A stretch of 14,804 nucleotides of DNA from a bacterium (GTDB lineage Bacteria; UBA9089; JASEGY01): assembly GCA_030019105.1 (NCBI GenBank), contig JASEGY010000038.1, forward strand, positions 1 through 14,804. Direction: 5' to 3'. The notes below the pieces were generated by a model. It saw nothing but the letters and a program-made list of their open reading frames with translations. It made no database searches and was not told the origin of the DNA. Position numbers and translations under genes: made by a program. Shown here one piece after another: positions 13,287-14,804 of the stretch; within the stretch, counting starts at the first letter, position 1; every line of letters starts with the position of its first letter.

Positions 13287-14724
13287 TGCTCCCCTTTAAG
13301 AATTGTCTTACCACCTCCCTATCATCAAAGTGGTTGATTTTCTCTCCAATGATTTGGTAATCCTCGTGTCCTTTACCGGCAATAAGAACCAGATCGCCTG
13401 ATCCGGCTTCACGCAAGGCCTGGCAAATAGCCTCCCCTCTATCTAACACTACCCGGCAATTATTAGGCTTATTAAACCCACCCTCTATTTGACGGATAAT
13501 TTCAAGCGGGTCTTCAGACCTGGGATTATCAGAGGTGACAATAACATAATCACTCAGTTCCTGCGCCACTTTACCCATCAGTGGCCGTTTCCCTCTATCC
13601 CTATCTCCTCCACAGCCAAAAAGGGTGATAATCCGAGCCGGGCCAAGGTCTCTGGCTGAAAGAAGGACAGATCGCAAGGCATCCGGGGTATGGGCATAGT
13701 CAATGATCACGTTGAAAGGCCGGCTATCCTCCATCCTTTCAAATCTTCCTTTAACTTGATCAAGGGCGGCAATCCCAGACTTAATATCTTCCATATCAAC
13801 ACCTAAAGCCACTCCTGTCGCTATGGCGGCTAACCCATTATAGATGTTGTGCCGGCCCAGCAGTTTCATCTCTATTCGCTCTTTAAGCACAGTAAAGGAC
13901 AGACCTTCCCAATTCGGAATAATTTCAGAGGCGGATATATCAGCATCTTCAGACATTCCGTAAGTAATAACCCGGCTGGATATATCAGATACCAGTTTTC
14001 TCCCCGAGGGATCGTCAATATTGACTACGGCGCACTTATCCGGCGTTAGATTAATAAATAGTTGGCTTTTTGCCTCAAGATACGAAGAGGCGGTAAGGTG
14101 GAAATCAAGGTGATCCTGACTAAGGTTGGTAAACACAGCTACATCAAAGTCGCATCCAAAAACTCGGGAAAGAGATATAGCATGAGAGGAGACTTCCATG
14201 ACTAAGGATGAAATACCTTCTTCAACCATCCTGGCCATATATGCTTGAAGGCTTATTGCCTCCGGGGTAGTATGAGTGGGTTTAATCTCCTGGTCTCCTA
14301 TAGAATAACCAATGGTGGACAGCCGTCCCACCTTTTCTCCGTGTGCCTTTAGAATGGATTCAATTAGATAAGTAGTGGTCGTCTTCCCATTGGTTCCTGT
14401 GATGCCGATAAGTTTCAGCTTAGTCGAGGGATAACCATAGAATTTAGCGGCCGTAACCGCCGCGGCTTTCCTTGAATCCTTCACCCGAATGAGAGAAAAT
14501 CCCCCTTTTATAGGGACATTATTCTCTACTAAAGCGGCGACTGCCCCTTTATCTCTGGCTTCCAGGAGAAAATTATGCCCATCATATTTAACTCCCTTTA
14601 TACATACAAACAGAAATCCTTTCTGAACTTCTTTTGAATGGCAGCTTACTCCCCTGACTTCAACATCTAAGCTGCCAACTACTTCCTCTACCGGTAGGTC
14701 AGCCACCAATTCTCTTAACTTCAT
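13264..14724 (-). CDS. murE: UDP-MurNAc-L-Ala-D-Glu-meso-DAP ligase MurE
   Basis: MurE adds the third amino acid of the stem peptide with ATP. The 486-residue protein has the N-terminal UDP-binding domain, the ATP loop GITGTNGKTTTTYL at 107-120, HTTPEAISLQ at 151-160, EVSSHAI from 177, TNLSQDHLDFH from 199, the lysine expected to be carbamylated at K219 (EAKSQLF), and IDYAHTPDAL from 341. The DNPR motif at 399-402 (SDNPRSEDP) binds meso-diaminopimelate; lysine-adding enzymes have a different motif there. GKGHEDYQ at 450-457 is also conserved. The ATG is preceded by a run of eight G at very short spacing. It is the first cluster gene in the window; ftsI and earlier genes, if present, lie beyond the right edge. 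Confidence 0.98.
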   Translation of the reverse strand: MKLRELVADLPVEEVVGSLDVEVRGVSCHSKEVQKGFLFVCIKGVKYDGHNFLLEARDKGAVAALVENNVPIKGGFSLIRVKDSRKAAAVTAAKFYGYPSTKLKLIGITGTNGKTTTTYLIESILKAHGEKVGRLSTIGYSIGDQEIKPTHTTPEAISLQAYMARMVEEGISSLVMEVSSHAISLSRVFGCDFDVAVFTNLSQDHLDFHLTASSYLEAKSQLFINLTPDKCAVVNIDDPSGRKLVSDISSRVITYGMSEDADISASEIIPNWEGLSFTVLKERIEMKLLGRHNIYNGLAAIATGVALGVDMEDIKSGIAALDQVKGRFERMEDSRPFNVIIDYAHTPDALRSVLLSARDLGPARIITLFGCGGDRDRGKRPLMGKVAQELSDYVIVTSDNPRSEDPLEIIRQIEGGFNKPNNCRVVLDRGEAICQALREAGSGDLVLIAGKGHEDYQIIGEKINHFDDREVVRQFLKGSNGTHIYN

Positions 14725-14749
14725 TCCCCCCCCAGGATAAAGAGAATAA

Positions 14750-14776
14750 GGCGATGTTCATCGTTTCGGCCATTTA
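14750..14776 (+). repeat. 27-base direct repeat, right copy
   Basis: It matches 2511-2537 in the same orientation at 23 of 27 positions. It lies 26 bases upstream of the murE start codon, so the two copies bracket the nine-gene cluster. The core is tcatcgttt, one variable base, ggccattta. Confidence 0.65.
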
Positions 14777-14777
14777 A

Positions 14778-14804
14778 AAATAGGAAGTAAGAAATGGGAA
14801 ATAG
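14778..14804. repeat. Start of a heptamer array, cut by the window edge
   Basis: The sequence contains taggaagt and gggaaat units like those at 4048-4124 and 6560-6587, and continues past the edge. Confidence 0.6.

Overview
The window carries most of a division and cell wall (dcw) cluster on the minus strand, with a short, broken accessory region on the left. In transcription order (right to left) the cluster is murE, murF, mraY, ftsW, murC, murB, ftsQ, ftsA, ftsZ. All nine genes look intact, with their expected catalytic motifs. Together they cover late cytoplasmic peptidoglycan precursor synthesis (MurE, MurF, MurC, MurB), transfer to the lipid carrier (MraY), septal glycan polymerisation (FtsW) and the divisome core (FtsQ, FtsA, FtsZ). 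MurE has the DNPR motif of meso-diaminopimelate-adding enzymes, so a meso-DAP wall is predicted.

Left region (1-2597). A minus-strand gene start runs off the left edge; its first residues resemble phosphoketolase, then the match stops. An IS91-type HUH transposase follows (426-1493), apparently without the usual C-terminal tail. Next is an in-frame chimera of two subunits of a cytoplasmic NiFe hydrogenase (1736-2128), and then about 470 bp with a heptamer array, unrecognised sequence and a perfect palindrome. This looks like a graveyard of deletion and insertion next to the conserved cluster.

The gaps of the cluster are the striking part. Nearly every gap is filled flush by arrays of 7-bp units, often arranged as array, spacer, complementary array, so each can fold into a long hairpin. 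Several gaps are nested palindromes. One palindromic 137-bp element (5525-5661) has perfect 10-bp inverted ends and a 12-bp flanking direct repeat, as expected of a MITE. A heptamer hairpin lies in frame inside murB (44 extra residues), and another forms the murC stop/murB start junction. murD and murG are absent from their usual places, which hold such repeats instead.

The organism is probably an uncultivated anaerobic bacterium: meso-DAP-type MurE, conserved dcw order and hydrogenase remnants point that way. The phylum cannot be assigned from the sequence alone. No RNA genes or CRISPR arrays were seen.
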